Positions 26,125-35,440 of a stretch of 64,000 nt of DNA are shown piece by piece. Position numbers and translations under genes: made by a program. How positions within the stretch are numbered: position 1 is the stretch's first letter; each line of letters opens with the position of its first letter. Origin of the DNA: Alteracholeplasma palmae J233 (GTDB lineage Bacteria > Bacillota_I > Bacilli_A > Acholeplasmatales > Acholeplasmataceae); NCBI RefSeq assembly GCF_000968055.1, contig NC_022538.1, forward strand, positions 62,001-126,000. Direction: 5' to 3'. The notes under the pieces were generated by a model that searched no databases, was not told the origin of the DNA, and saw nothing but the letters and a program-made list of their open reading frames with translations.

Positions 26125-27402
26125 ATGTTAGATTTAAAGTATATTACAGAAAATACAGAAGAAGCAATCACCCAATTAGAAAAAAGAAAAGGTGACTTTT
26201 CATATATAAGAAAAATCCCTTTATTACAAGAAGAAAGAAAACAACTGATTGTAGAATCAGAAAGTTTAAAAGCTAAAAGAAATGAAACTTCTAAACTAGT
26301 AGGACAATATAAAAGAGATAAAAAAGATACAACCGAGCTTTTGGCAGAAGTTGCACATATTGGAGATGAAGTTAAAGCATTAGATAATAAACTGGAAGAA
26401 ATTGAAAAAGAAATCTTTAACTTATTATCAATTACACCCAATATCTTAAATGCTTCAGTGCCAGTAGGAAAAGATGATTCTGAAAATATTGAACTTTATA
26501 AAGTAGGAGAACCTAAAAAGTTTGCTTTCCCAGTTAAAGATCATGTTGAGCTGGGAGAAAAATTAGGAATCTTTGATTTTGAAAGAGCTGCTAAAATTAC
26601 AGGAAGTAGATTTGTTGTCGATAAAGGATTAGGAGCTAGACTAGAACGTTCATTAATTCAATTTATGATGGATTTACATAGCCAACAAAATGGCTATACA
26701 GAAATTATTCCTCCATACATTGTCAATGAAAAATCAATGTTTGCCACAGGACAATTTCCAAAGTTTAAAGAAGATTCATATAAAGTAGGAACTGATGAAG
26801 ATAGTTGGTATTTAAACCCAACAGCTGAAGTACCTACAATCAATTTATACCGTGATGAAATTATTGATGTTGATTTATTACCTATTAAATATGTATCATA
26901 TACAACTGCATTTAGATCAGAAGCTGGTTCTGCAGGACGTGATACGAAAGGTATTTTAAGACAACACCAATTTAATAAAGTAGAATTAATCAAATTTACT
27001 AAACCAGAAGATTCATATAATGAATTAGAACTTATGCTTAAAAACTCTGAAGAAGTCCTAAAATTATTAGAAATCCCATACCGTGTTGTTACATTATGTT
27101 CAGGTGATGTTGGATTTAGTATGGCAAAAACATATGATATTGAAGTATGGTTACCAGGACAAAATACATATAGAGAAATAGGTTCTATCAGTAATGCAGA
27201 AGATTTTCAAGCAAGACGTGCAAATATTAGATTTAAAAGAACAAAAGATAGCAAAACTGAATATGTTCATACATTAAATGGATCAGGATTAGCTGTTGGT
27301 AGAACAATGATTGCGATCATTGAAAACTATCAAAATGAAGATGGAACAATTTCTATTCCTAAAGTATTACAACCATATATGAAAGTAGACGTTATTAAAT
27401 AA
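26125..27402 (+). CDS. serS: Seryl-tRNA synthetase
   Basis: This is 425 residues, the usual length. An N-terminal coiled-coil arm (about 25-105) is rich in Glu and Lys. The class II core follows with [66 protein letters not shown] (motif 2) and [20 protein letters not shown] (motif 3). It charges tRNA-Ser with serine and sits behind a serine-specific T-box. Confidence 0.96.
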   Translation: MLDLKYITENTEEAITQLEKRKGDFSYIRKIPLLQEERKQLIVESESLKAKRNETSKLVGQYKRDKKDTTELLAEVAHIGDEVKALDNKLEEIEKEIFNLLSITPNILNASVPVGKDDSENIELYKVGEPKKFAFPVKDHVELGEKLGIFDFERAAKITGSRFVVDKGLGARLERSLIQFMMDLHSQQNGYTEIIPPYIVNEKSMFATGQFPKFKEDSYKVGTDEDSWYLNPTAEVPTINLYRDEIIDVDLLPIKYVSYTTAFRSEAGSAGRDTKGILRQHQFNKVELIKFTKPEDSYNELELMLKNSEEVLKLLEIPYRVVTLCSGDVGFSMAKTYDIEVWLPGQNTYREIGSISNAEDFQARRANIRFKRTKDSKTEYVHTLNGSGLAVGRTMIAIIENYQNEDGTISIPKVLQPYMKVDVIK

Positions 27403-27424
27403 AAACTATTTAAAAGGAGTTTAC

Positions 27425-27886
27425 ATGAACTATTGTCCTAACTGTGGAAATAAACTAGAGATAAGAAACGAAAAAACAAAAGAGTGTTTGAAGTGTGGGT
27501 ATATCGATTGGAACAATTTGGTAAATGTTTCATCGATTGTTGTTGCATACTATAAAGATCAATTTGTAATGGTTAGATTAAAAGAAAATAATAAAATTAC
27601 TTTTCCTGGTGGATATAGAGACTTAGGAGAAACATTAGAAGAAGCAGCTAGAAGAGAGTTTTTTGAAGAAACAGGAATGACAGTTAACCATTTAGACGTT
27701 TTTAAGACATATACAAAAGATTCACAACATCTAGTATGGATAGTTTATAAAGCCTCAATTGAAGAAGTGAGTTTTATTGATAACAATGAAACAAGTGAAA
27801 TCATTTTGGTTAAAGATGCCAAAGATATTTTACAAGATGAACTTAGGGGTAACTTAACAAAACAGTTATTTGATGATTTGGTATAA
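27425..27886 (+). CDS. NUDIX hydrolase with zinc ribbon
   Basis: This 153-residue protein has an N-terminal zinc ribbon (CPNCGNKL and CLKCGYIDW, four Cys) followed by a Nudix domain with box GGYRDLGETLEEAARREFFE plus ETGM. The arrangement resembles NudC-like or ADP-ribose-type hydrolases with a Zn ribbon, but it is shorter than NudC. SD AAAGGAG precedes the ATG, and the gene probably reads through from serS. The substrate is unknown. Confidence 0.85.
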   Translation: MNYCPNCGNKLEIRNEKTKECLKCGYIDWNNLVNVSSIVVAYYKDQFVMVRLKENNKITFPGGYRDLGETLEEAARREFFEETGMTVNHLDVFKTYTKDSQHLVWIVYKASIEEVSFIDNNETSEIILVKDAKDILQDELRGNLTKQLFDDLV

Positions 27887-27912
27887 TTTATTTAAAAAAG
27901 GGAGTTATAAAG

Positions 27913-28455
27913 ATGAATCATGATATTTTAGAGGAAATAGACTTTAAACTAGCTAATCATACAATTTTATTTTCTGATATGACTATTCTAATAAAGAAAA
28001 AGAAACTATATGATCTAAAGTACTTTTCTTACTATGAATCATGGTTATATAAATACGTTGATAGTTGGGGTAAATGTGATGTTTTTTGTTATAGAGTTTT
28101 AAACCCAATGATTCAAAAGTATCCTAATTTATATGAACATATAAAAAAGTGGGCACATTCTGAACAAATATATGTTAGAAGAGCCGCACCGGTAAGTTTG
28201 ATTATTTCATCTCAAAATTTTAGTGTAAACTACGATGTTGATAAAATTTTAGAAATATGTAATTTATTAAAAAATGATAACCATATTCATGTTCAAAAAG
28301 GTATAGGGTGGCTTTTAAAGTATGCATACTTAAGCTATCCTGAATCTATAAAAGACTACCTTATTAGAAATAAACAAGATATAAGTAAAATAACATTTAC
28401 ATATGCATTAGAAAAAATGCCTATGACATTAAAAATGCAGTTAAAAAAATATTAG
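27913..28455 (+). CDS. AlkD-like DNA alkylation repair protein
   Basis: This 180-residue alpha-helical HEAT-like protein matches the DNA alkylation repair (AlkD) family: YVDSWGKCDVFCYRVL (the Trp and Asp of the DNA-facing cleft), WAHSEQIYVRRAAPVSLI, VQKGIGWLLKYA and TYALEKMP. It is shorter than the usual 220 or so residues and seems to lack the first helices. The family excises positively charged alkylated bases such as 3-methyladenine. SD AAAGGGAG is good. It converges with and overlaps the HIT gene by 4 bases. Confidence 0.8.
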   Translation: MNHDILEEIDFKLANHTILFSDMTILIKKKKLYDLKYFSYYESWLYKYVDSWGKCDVFCYRVLNPMIQKYPNLYEHIKKWAHSEQIYVRRAAPVSLIISSQNFSVNYDVDKILEICNLLKNDNHIHVQKGIGWLLKYAYLSYPESIKDYLIRNKQDISKITFTYALEKMPMTLKMQLKKY

Positions 28456-28868
28456 TTTAATGAGCTAATGATAAGATTTTGTCTTTCTATAAACATTTCT
28501 TTGGAAGTTTTATCCATATTATTTTCAAAAACAAAATTTAACTCATTACTTTCATATCTTGGAATAATATGTACATGATAATGGAAAACAGTTTGCCCAG
28601 CAACCTCACCATTATTATTAAGTAAATTAATACCCTTAATATTAAAAGCTTTAAACATACCTTTACTTATTTTTTGAACAACTTTAAAAAGATGAGATAA
28701 GGTTTCTTCAGGTACTTCAGTAATATCTTTATACTCATTTTTAGTTACTACTAAAGTATGACCTTTAGACGCTTGTGTAATATCTAGAAAAGCTAAAACT
28801 AAATCATCTTCATAAACAATATAACTTGGAATTTCTCTATTAATAATTTTTGTAAAAATAGTAGACAT
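28452..28868 (-). CDS. HIT-family nucleotide hydrolase
   Basis: This is 138 residues with the histidine triad HYHVHII at 96-102 and the family N-terminus IFTKIINREIPSYIVYEDDLVLAFLDI. HIT (Hint-branch) proteins hydrolyse nucleotide phosphoramidates and adenylated compounds. It is transcribed from the region shared with the divergent phosphotransacetylase gene (TATAAT visible on the minus strand near 28891-28896). Confidence 0.92.
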   Translation of the reverse strand: MSTIFTKIINREIPSYIVYEDDLVLAFLDITQASKGHTLVVTKNEYKDITEVPEETLSHLFKVVQKISKGMFKAFNIKGINLLNNNGEVAGQTVFHYHVHIIPRYESNELNFVFENNMDKTSKEMFIERQNLIISSLN

Positions 28869-28970
28869 TTATATCACTCCCTTAATTAAGTATTATAGCA
28901 TGAAATGTTTGAAAGAAATATAAAACAGTGGTATAATATTTGCGGTAAGAACCAAGGGAGGAAACAAAAA

Positions 28971-29564
28971 ATGAAAAAAATTCCAGTGGGTATTTCAGGA
29001 CGTCACGTACATCTAACCCAAGAACACTTAGATATTTTATTTGGAGAAAAAAACTACAAATTAACAGAGTTTAAAGCACTAAGCCAACCAGGACAATATG
29101 CAGCAGATGAAAAAATCGATGTTGTAAGCCCAGAAGGTAAAGTACTAGCGGGTGTAAGAATCTTAGGACCAGTTAGACCAGCTAGCCAAGTTGAAATTTC
29201 AAAAAGTGATGCAATCAGATTTAAATTTATCGCACCAGTAAGATCATCAGGTGATGTTAAAGGATCTGGAAAAGCAACATTAGTAGGGCCTAAAGGACAA
29301 GTTGAAATTGAAGAAGGCGTAATTATTGCTGATAGACATATTCACTTTTCATTAGAAGATGCTAAAGAATTTGGTGTTACTGACAGACAAGTAGTAAGTA
29401 TTAAAGTTGGTGGAGAAAAACCAGGATTATTAGAAAACGTATTATGCCGTGTAAGTGATAAATTCAAATTAGATTGTCACCTAGATACAGACGATGGTGC
29501 AGCTTTCTTATTAACTAACGGAGATACTGTTGAATTAGTTAAAAAATTTCAAATCGTTGAATAA
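28971..29564 (+). CDS. pduL: PduL-type phosphate acyltransferase
   Basis: This is 197 residues when started at ATG 28971 (SD GGGAGG at 28956-28961); an upstream in-frame ATG at 28905 lies before the promoter. Both PduL repeats are visible: ISGRHVHLTQEHLDILFG with GVRILGPVRPASQVEIS, and IIADRHIHFSLEDAKEFGV with the zinc-binding His residues. It interconverts acyl-CoA and acyl phosphate, the PTA step that yields ATP with acetate kinase in fermenting Mollicutes. It has a strong promoter, TTGAAA (28909-28914), 17 bp, TATAAT (28932-28937). Confidence 0.92.
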   Translation: MKKIPVGISGRHVHLTQEHLDILFGEKNYKLTEFKALSQPGQYAADEKIDVVSPEGKVLAGVRILGPVRPASQVEISKSDAIRFKFIAPVRSSGDVKGSGKATLVGPKGQVEIEEGVIIADRHIHFSLEDAKEFGVTDRQVVSIKVGGEKPGLLENVLCRVSDKFKLDCHLDTDDGAAFLLTNGDTVELVKKFQIVE

Positions 29565-29579
29565 TAATTAAAATTAACT

Positions 29580-29608
29580 TGGGTACGTCTTTAAGATGTA
29601 CCTTGTTT
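29580..29608 (+). terminator. Terminator after the PduL gene
   Basis: GGTACGTCTT (29582-29591) pairs with AAGATGTACC (29593-29602), with one G-U pair and a very small loop, followed by TTGTTTT. Confidence 0.7.
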
Positions 29609-29736
29609 TATTGAATAAAGTTTTATTTTTTTAAAAATAATCATATAATATAGGTAAAGAGCTGTTAATGATAGTTCATTTTTTTAGGCTCTATTAAAAA
29701 TTTCAATATAGCCAATTAATAAAAATAGGAGGTAAT

Positions 29737-30147
29737 ATGGATAATTTAGTATTTGATTTAGTTTGGGAAGATGAGACATTATTGGAAGTATGTGTAACTG
29801 CAATCACAGATCGTATTAAAATATCTCAGAATATTTATATGAATCAAGAAATCATAAAACAGTTGAGTGAATCAATTAATCACTTTATTAATGATATTTC
29901 TAAAAAAGAATATTTTGAAAGTGGACCCAAGGTAGGAAATTATACTCCTGCATTTTCTATAGAAATAAAAAATATAGGAAAAAATTCTTTAGTTTGTATG
30001 GAAGTAGATATGGAGATAGCTGATAACCCAGAAAGAATCCATAGATGTAAATTTTATTTGTATACTGAGTTGGGGTTATTAGAAAGATTTTCAAAAAGAA
30101 TTTTAAGTCTTCAATTAAATAGATCAGTTGGGTTACTTGATTATTAA
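29737..30147 (+). CDS. Unknown cytoplasmic protein, possible immunity protein
   Basis: This 136-residue protein has no signal or TM segment and has SD AGGAGG. Its pattern (WEDETLLEVCVTAITDRIKISQNIYMNQEIIKQLSESINHF, then a beta-rich half ending LLERFSKRILSL) reminds me of small immunity-type proteins found as orphans near polymorphic-toxin and bacteriocin loci. I cannot name a family. It directly precedes the membrane-protein array but has its own start region with TATAAT near 29652. Confidence 0.4.
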   Translation: MDNLVFDLVWEDETLLEVCVTAITDRIKISQNIYMNQEIIKQLSESINHFINDISKKEYFESGPKVGNYTPAFSIEIKNIGKNSLVCMEVDMEIADNPERIHRCKFYLYTELGLLERFSKRILSLQLNRSVGLLDY

Positions 30148-30208
30148 TTTGTCTATATCAAATAAGTAATATCAATAGATTTCATTTAATCTAAAAAAAT
30201 AGCATGTC

Positions 30209-30400
30209 AGACACTTTAAAAAAGTTGAAAACAACTGTGTTGACATTAAAAAATACACATGATAGAATATAGACTATTAATAGGGATTGTAAATAGAAAA
30301 TTAAAGGGGCTAATTTTATCATTTTTGTTATAGGAAACAATCCGATTATATTAGATTTTTATCTATTTAGATAAAACTTTTATAGTTGGTTTTTTTTATA
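30209..30400 (+). promoter_or_regulatory. Promoter and leader element, copy A
   Basis: AGACACTTTAAAAAA (30210-30224), the dyad CAAC-TGT-GTTG (30232-30242) overlapping the -35 TTGACA (30240-30245), 17 bp, then TAGAAT (30263-30268). The leader contains the perfect hairpin TTTTATCTA (30357-30365) / TAGATAAAA (30368-30376) and ends with GTTGGTTTTTTTT (30385-30397). The same arrangement recurs at 35441-35632 before the exporter operon. The small-membrane-protein array starts right after this copy. Confidence 0.7.
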
Positions 30401-30439
30401 AAATGATTAAGTGACGGTTTATTTTGAAAGAAGGATAAT

Positions 30440-30607
30440 ATGCAAATTTTATATGCAATATGTTCAGTACTAAGTTTAATGATGTGTCAAACCATATTAA
30501 TAAATATCATAAAAGCTATTAAAACTAAAAACATGAATGGCATATCAACAAGTTTAACTAATAAGACAACATTGGTTATTTTTCAAACAATTCTCTTTTT
30601 ACTATAA
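30440..30607 (+). CDS. 55-residue membrane protein with PQ-loop-like motif
   Basis: ATG 30440 follows SD GAAAGAAGGA. The peptide has a TM helix at about 3-24, then AIKTKNMNGIS, reminiscent of the PQ-loop/SemiSWEET motif, and a second hydrophobic end. It is the first gene of the array and may be a truncated piece; the next ORF, in another frame, could be its continuation. Confidence 0.45.
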   Translation: MQILYAICSVLSLMMCQTILINIIKAIKTKNMNGISTSLTNKTTLVIFQTILFLL

Positions 30608-30618
30608 GCCGTGAAGTA

Positions 30619-30786
30619 ATGGGAAAATATTTTTTTAATCTATTATTATTTATAATATTAATTATTCCACTATTTACTGTTGATAAAAGCGAATCTAGAG
30701 AATTTAATAGAGAGTTTAAATTGTCTTTAGCATTATCATTACCCATATTAATTATTTATACATGTGTGTTTTTAGTGATTCTTTAG
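30619..30786 (+). CDS. 55-residue 2-TM membrane protein
   Basis: ATG 30619 lies 11 bp after the previous stop, with a weak SD. Two hydrophobic helices (about 4-20 and 35-55) flank a charged loop (DKSESREFNREFK). It may be a separate gene or the shifted second half of the previous one. Confidence 0.4.
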   Translation: MGKYFFNLLLFIILIIPLFTVDKSESREFNREFKLSLALSLPILIIYTCVFLVIL

Positions 30787-30820
30787 ATCAAAATAAGTTT
30801 AAGAAAATAAGGTGACTTTT

Positions 30821-31096
30821 ATGGACACAAGGAAATTAGATTTAAGAATATTAATCATTCAGATATTTGTATCAGTTTTTGTTATTATTCAGTATGCTTT
30901 GTTTATATATAACATGAATAACAACCAGGATAATTTTATCTTTAAATTACAAAATCTTTGTGCAATGGTATCAGTTGTCTTTTTAAATTATTCTTATAGA
31001 TTAATAAGCAAGGGTAGTAATAAAAAAGCAGTCATTCTTTTAATAGGAACTTTAATTGCTAGCATTTTATTTATAGTTGCTCAATTTAATTACTAA
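30821..31096 (+). CDS. Small 3-TM membrane protein (array)
   Basis: This is 91 residues. I prefer ATG 30821 with SD AAGGTG over GTG 30812. TM helices lie at about 9-30, 43-60 and 70-88; loops carry Lys and Arg on the inside. There is no recognisable family. Like its neighbours it has the size and topology of bacteriocin immunity proteins. Confidence 0.55.
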   Translation: MDTRKLDLRILIIQIFVSVFVIIQYALFIYNMNNNQDNFIFKLQNLCAMVSVVFLNYSYRLISKGSNKKAVILLIGTLIASILFIVAQFNY

Positions 31097-31145
31097 TATA
31101 AGTTAATCATCATATTTCATCAATGAAGAAAGGGGATTTATTAGT

Positions 31146-31592
31146 ATGATTAGACATCACTATTATCATAAGACAGGACTCGCTCTTGTAGGATTTATAT
31201 GCCCAGTAATCCCACTATTAACTATAGGCATTGATTATGAATCTATTCTTTTTATTCCAATATATATGCTTCTTATATATATAATGATAAATAATCTTAG
31301 TAAGTTTTTTAATTACAGGATAAAAATGGGTATTTATTATAAGAAAAGAGGAGTAGAAAAAGTTTTACTAATTTCTTATTTCATATCATTGATCCTTGTT
31401 TCTATACTACATCCGTCTCTTATTTTAAGAAATGGAGAAATCCAAATAATTAACGGAACAAATTTATTTTGGCTGATACCATTAATTGCTATTTGCATAT
31501 ACATTCGTTATAATTCTGTCCAATGGAAAAAGAACTTTCATTTACAGACTACTAGTTTTGAAATAGAAGAGAATAAAGGTGTTTATAAATGA
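31146..31592 (+). CDS. 4-TM membrane protein (array)
   Basis: This is 148 residues with hydrophobic helices at about 12-28, 32-52, 72-92 and 105-123 and a charged C-terminal tail. SD GAAAGGGGA is strong. The last four bases overlap the start of the next gene (ATGA), so the two are co-translated. Family unknown. Confidence 0.55.
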   Translation: MIRHHYYHKTGLALVGFICPVIPLLTIGIDYESILFIPIYMLLIYIMINNLSKFFNYRIKMGIYYKKRGVEKVLLISYFISLILVSILHPSLILRNGEIQIINGTNLFWLIPLIAICIYIRYNSVQWKKNFHLQTTSFEIEENKGVYK

Positions 31593-31876
31593 AAAAGAGA
31601 ATATCATTTTATTTGTTATCAATCGCGATAGTGAACCTATGTATTAGTATTTCAAGAAAATTAACAAATTCTGTCATCTCTATTATTTTAATTTGGATTG
31701 GAATTATTTTATGCTTTGGAATATGTATCTACGCAGGAAGAAAATTTAATGTAGAAGAAGATAAAGTTAAGGTTAAAAACCCCTCTATACAGAAAACATA
31801 TCTGATTAGCTTTGTTATTGTTTCAACAATTTTAGTAGCACTTTTAATATGGGAAATAATTTTGAGGTTTAACTAA
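31589..31876 (+). CDS. 3-TM membrane protein (array)
   Basis: This is 95 residues with helices at about 5-24, 29-49 and 70-92. It overlaps the preceding gene by four bases (ATGA). The basic loop between helices 2 and 3 (EEDKVKVKNPSIQK) probably faces the cytoplasm. Family unknown. Confidence 0.55.
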   Translation: MKKRISFYLLSIAIVNLCISISRKLTNSVISIILIWIGIILCFGICIYAGRKFNVEEDKVKVKNPSIQKTYLISFVIVSTILVALLIWEIILRFN

Positions 31877-31891
31877 AAAGGAGATTTAAAC

Positions 31892-32158
31892 ATGGAAGTT
31901 TACCAAATCGTAATTATATTTACAACTTTTATCATACTGTCATTGCTTACTAGTATTTTAATTATTAAAATGTTTCCTAAGAATAAAAGTAAGAATATAA
32001 ATAATAATAATATGTCTCTATTCTTTACTGTTTCAATGGTATTTGCCTGCTTACTTGGAATATTTGTGACAATGTCTAAAAACAATATGGATCTGATAGT
32101 AACGATTTGTGCTTTATTGATTGGATATGGTGTAATTATTTTTAAAATAAGAAGTTAG
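31892..32158 (+). CDS. 3-TM membrane protein, paralogue of the 44193 protein
   Basis: This is 88 residues. It is clearly related to the 91-residue protein at 44193: both begin ME(V/L)YQ, share KxFPxNK and SMVF(A/S)CLLGIF(V/I)TMSKN, and have three helices. The 44193 copy directly follows a bacteriocin-like precursor, which makes both good candidates for immunity proteins. SD AAAGGAG. Confidence 0.6.
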   Translation: MEVYQIVIIFTTFIILSLLTSILIIKMFPKNKSKNINNNNMSLFFTVSMVFACLLGIFVTMSKNNMDLIVTICALLIGYGVIIFKIRS

Positions 32159-32211
32159 TAATAATATCTAGTATATACAAGTTTCAAAAGTATTAGAAAG
32201 CCTAGGAAAAG

Positions 32212-32421
32212 ATGTTAAAAAAAGATAAAAATATGAACTTACTAGTTTTTATAGTGTTTAGTTCAACACTAACAACAATCAGTATACTATTAGGAAATCC
32301 AGTAAATAAAGATTATTTTTATATTATGGGATTAATTGTTTGTGTTATAACTATTAGTTTAGTAGCATTATTACTAGTAAATATGTTTAAGAATAGAGGG
32401 ATCAATAATGGAAAAAAATAA
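32212..32421 (+). CDS. 2-TM membrane protein (array)
   Basis: This is 69 residues with two hydrophobic helices (about 10-28 and 38-58) and a basic N-terminus and C-terminus. The SD is weak (AGGAAA). Its end overlaps the start of the next, frameshifted gene at 32408. Confidence 0.5.
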   Translation: MLKKDKNMNLLVFIVFSSTLTTISILLGNPVNKDYFYIMGLIVCVITISLVALLLVNMFKNRGINNGKK

Positions 32422-32645
32422 ATGAATTTTTAATTCGATTATTAGGTAATAAGTCTAGTTTAGTCTTTATTATAGTATGCTTTTGGTCATCAATGGCTAT
32501 CAATATTTTGGCATTAAATATGCCTCATTATTTTAAGTTATTGAGAGTGATTGCATTTTTTATAATAGTTATAGGAGGCTTTTTCGCTATTATTAGAATT
32601 TTAATTGTTTTTATAAGAAATAAAAAGATTAATAAAATAGAATAA
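32408..32645 (+). pseudogene. 2-TM protein gene interrupted at a run of seven A
   Basis: From ATG 32408 the frame is MEKNK then TGA. If the A7 run (32412-32418) had six A, the frame would read MEKINEFLIRLLGNKSS and continue through two TM helices (about 18-38 and 45-68) to TAA 32643-32645, about 78 residues. It is either a decayed gene, one expressed by slippage at the A-run, or a sequencing error. A similar case lies at 34955. Confidence 0.6.
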
Positions 32646-32810
32646 CTTTTTGTAAAAGTAAATTAAAAGTAGTGAAATAAGGATTAGTAATACATATTGT
32701 AACGGCAAACAGAATCCTTCTTTCTTAGACTTATAAATTTAATCATTGGTAATCCTATAAATAGTACTAGAAGCAACTGTATATGATTAAATAGATTGGA
32801 TGGTAGAAAT

Positions 32811-33506
32811 ATGGTGAGTAAAAAAGAAAAGCAAGTTTATTTTAATATATTTCTCTTTTTTACAGTGATTTCAGCAGCGATACTAGCAATTTTTTGGTAT
32901 AGTGATATCTTTGCTCATATTGTTTCAATTGTTGTCGTTATCAATAGCTTACTAGTAATTCTTGCAACTATAGAAATATTTGTAATAGCTAAAGCAAAAA
33001 AAATTAGAGAAGAAGAGATTACTGCTATATTTGTTAAGAAAAATAAGATAGGAATAAGTAATGAAAAATTTGTAGAAAGATTTATTTATGGAATATCAAT
33101 AATAGTAATGATTATGGGGTTTTCAGTAGTAGGGAATAATTTTGTTGTAAAAGGCGAAGTTTTTATTACTATTATCACAAGTGTATTGGTAGCGATGTTT
33201 TATTTTTTATCATTTATCATGTTTTTAAAAGAGTATATAAACAATTATTTTGAACAACGTATAAATGAAATTGAAATAAAAGAGCAGATGAAGAAAAATA
33301 GAATACACTTTAGAAGCAATATAACAATACAAATATTAACATATTTAGGGTATCTATTAATTACACTTATTTATAGTGTCTTGTATATTGAAAAAATAAT
33401 AAATAAAAAAATGTATATACTATTTATTATAGTTTTTACAATGAATTATTTTATACTAAGTATTACTATTTTAATATATAAAAGACATCATTATTGCAAT
33501 AATTAG
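32811..33506 (+). CDS. 6-TM membrane protein (array)
   Basis: This is 231 residues from ATG 32811 (SD GGATGG); a TTG at 32796 is less likely. There are six hydrophobic helices in three pairs, with long charged segments between pair 1 and 2 (AKKIREEEITAIFVKKNK) and pair 2 and 3 (EQRINEIEIKEQMKKNR). Family unknown. Promoter-like sequence upstream is not obvious, so it probably belongs to the array operon. Confidence 0.55.
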   Translation: MVSKKEKQVYFNIFLFFTVISAAILAIFWYSDIFAHIVSIVVVINSLLVILATIEIFVIAKAKKIREEEITAIFVKKNKIGISNEKFVERFIYGISIIVMIMGFSVVGNNFVVKGEVFITIITSVLVAMFYFLSFIMFLKEYINNYFEQRINEIEIKEQMKKNRIHFRSNITIQILTYLGYLLITLIYSVLYIEKIINKKMYILFIIVFTMNYFILSITILIYKRHHYCNN

Positions 33507-33569
33507 ATGTCTTGTTAAATTTTATAACTCAAAAGATGTGAGCATAGGCAAGAAAGGGGTAATGAACTA

Positions 33570-33827
33570 ATGATTAAAGGTGCTAAGGCAGAATGGGTAT
33601 TTCTGTTATTAATAACTTTTTTAGATGTAAACATGGCTATTATGGCAAATGTTTGGTGGGGCTATCTGTTATTAGGGATAGAAGTTTTTTCATTGATCAT
33701 TGCAATTGTGTTATATTTAATTCAATATATTGATAAAGAAAAGTTTTCAACCTTTTTAACAGTCGTTGTTCTACAAAGTGTATTAACATTTTGTACACTT
33801 GGAATATTTATAGTAATTCAGCAATAG
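33570..33827 (+). CDS. 3-TM membrane protein (array)
   Basis: This is 85 residues with helices at about 8-26, 28-50 and 60-83 and the aromatic patch NVWWGY between the first two. SD GAAAGGGG. Family unknown. Confidence 0.55.
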   Translation: MIKGAKAEWVFLLLITFLDVNMAIMANVWWGYLLLGIEVFSLIIAIVLYLIQYIDKEKFSTFLTVVVLQSVLTFCTLGIFIVIQQ

Positions 33828-33880
33828 ATTTAAAGAGAATCAACATGTTTAAAAGTATTTAAAACGAAAGGTAAAACAAT

Positions 33881-34165
33881 ATGACAACACTATATTTTTT
33901 ATTGATTATTATGCCGTTTGCCTTAGCAATCATAACTACAATAAGCATCTTGTGTTTTTTTCAAATGAAAAAAGAAAAGAGATTTTTAAAAATTCTTTTA
34001 GCGTTTATACCAGTATGGATTTCTGCAATTATTTGTACAATAGTTGTCCCTAATGATATTGATTCTATTGTTAAACCTGCAAAAATAGTATCGTTCTTCT
34101 TGCCAATTTTTTGGATTCTTATAATTACGATGGTTCAAAAAATGAAATGTCTGAAAGAGCATTAG
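33881..34165 (+). CDS. 3-TM membrane protein (array)
   Basis: This is 94 residues with helices at about 4-28, 36-56 and 66-86 and a basic loop KKEKRF after the first. SD GAAAGG. Family unknown. Confidence 0.55.
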   Translation: MTTLYFLLIIMPFALAIITTISILCFFQMKKEKRFLKILLAFIPVWISAIICTIVVPNDIDSIVKPAKIVSFFLPIFWILIITMVQKMKCLKEH

Positions 34166-34222
34166 AGCTTAGTATATTGATTGAAATATTTATTCAACTA
34201 GAAAATAAAAGGAGGTATTAAA

Positions 34223-34900
34223 ATGGTTAAAAGTAAAGTGCTTCGTGGAATTCCTGGTTTTATCTGTTGTTTACTGATTATTCCAATGATTATCAACGTA
34301 TTTTTAAGTTCAACAGTTGAGGGCTATGCTAATCCTACTTTTATGAATATATCAAAAATATTATTTATTATAGGAATAGTAATGATTTCAATTATCATCA
34401 TCCTCAATTTTCTAATATCAAGAAAAAGAAAAGCCATATATACTAATATAATAAAGAATCAAAAAAAATATGTAGAGGGTAAACAACGTTTAGAGAAACT
34501 TTTAAAAATACCACAAGCTAGACTCAATATAATGAATACATATTTATATATGACTTATGCTGATATTAGAGGGCTTAATTTAGATGAAGCGACTAAAGGG
34601 TTTCATCAGTTAAAAGAACTAGCTGTTTATTTTAAGGCAGGACCATTGTTTTCTATACTCCCTTCTTATTATTTAATCCTAATTTATTATTACTTAGATA
34701 AAGATGAAAACTTAAAAAGTGAGATTAAGTACTTTAGAAAGTATAGTTTTAATTTAAAGAATAACACTTACAAAATTTTAATAGATCATGTTTATATGAT
34801 AGATAATAATGAACTTTTTAAATTAAGAAATTCTTTAAAAAACAGCGAGGGTAATCTTTTTATAGAAAGTATTATAGATAAAATAGAGCGTCAGCTTTAA
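34223..34900 (+). CDS. 2-TM protein with cytoplasmic helical domain
   Basis: This 225-residue protein has two N-terminal TM helices (about 8-30 and 46-68) followed by about 150 residues of charged, helical-repeat-like sequence (TPR-like spacing, not confirmed). The same layout appears in the 212-residue protein at 46720, the only other array member with a large soluble part, so they may be distant paralogues, one in each transcription unit. SD AAAGGAGG. Confidence 0.55.
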   Translation: MVKSKVLRGIPGFICCLLIIPMIINVFLSSTVEGYANPTFMNISKILFIIGIVMISIIIILNFLISRKRKAIYTNIIKNQKKYVEGKQRLEKLLKIPQARLNIMNTYLYMTYADIRGLNLDEATKGFHQLKELAVYFKAGPLFSILPSYYLILIYYYLDKDENLKSEIKYFRKYSFNLKNNTYKILIDHVYMIDNNELFKLRNSLKNSEGNLFIESIIDKIERQL

Positions 34901-34954
34901 ATTTAAGTTATATAGTTTGATCGTAGTTATAAGAACTAGCATTGGAGAATTGAA

Positions 34955-35253
34955 ATGAATCAATTAAACAGTCAAAAAAAAATACTGGTATTTTACTTAT
35001 TATAGGTATTCTTTTTGCTTTACTTGGAACAGTTGTTGTTAAAATTAAGGTAGATCGTAAATGGATACTAACAGGGTCAAGTTATTCTATGTTAACAATT
35101 TCTTTTGTATGCATACTGTCATCTTTTAAATTTGTTTATAATTATATAACAAGTGAAAAGAAGTATATGTTTCCAAAAATTACTGTTATAGTTGGAGTTA
35201 CACTCGGAATTTGTTTATTATGGTTTTCATTTTTTTATTCACTAACATTTTGA
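34955..35253 (+). pseudogene. 3-TM protein gene interrupted at a run of nine A
   Basis: ATG 34955 follows GGAGAATTGAA, the same translation-start context as the bacteriocin genes at 39529 and 43716. The frame MNQLNSQKK stops soon after an A9 run (34974-34982). With ten or seven A it would continue NTGILLIIGILFALLGTVV and run to TGA 35251-35253, about 98 residues with three TM helices. As at 32408, this may be decay, slippage, phase variation or a read error. Confidence 0.6.
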
Positions 35254-35440
35254 AAGATATTAAATCATATTAATTAGCAAATATCTAATCGATTAACTTG
35301 ATAAAACATAAAATATTTATTTTTTAAAGCCTTATAAATATATGTTTGTTAAAAACATTAAGGGCTTAATAAGGCTGTCTATATTAAAAAAAGTATATTA
35401 ATAATTAGAGTTATATACTTTTTAAAAAGGGATAGATAAT
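35254..35440 (+). other. Gap at the end of the first array unit, with hairpins
   Basis: No gene is visible. AGCCTTAT and ATAAGGCT (about 35328-35384) form a long-loop stem. AAAGTATAT and ATATACTTTTT (about 35389-35423) make a terminator-like hairpin ending in T. These probably close the first transcription unit before promoter copy B. Confidence 0.5.
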
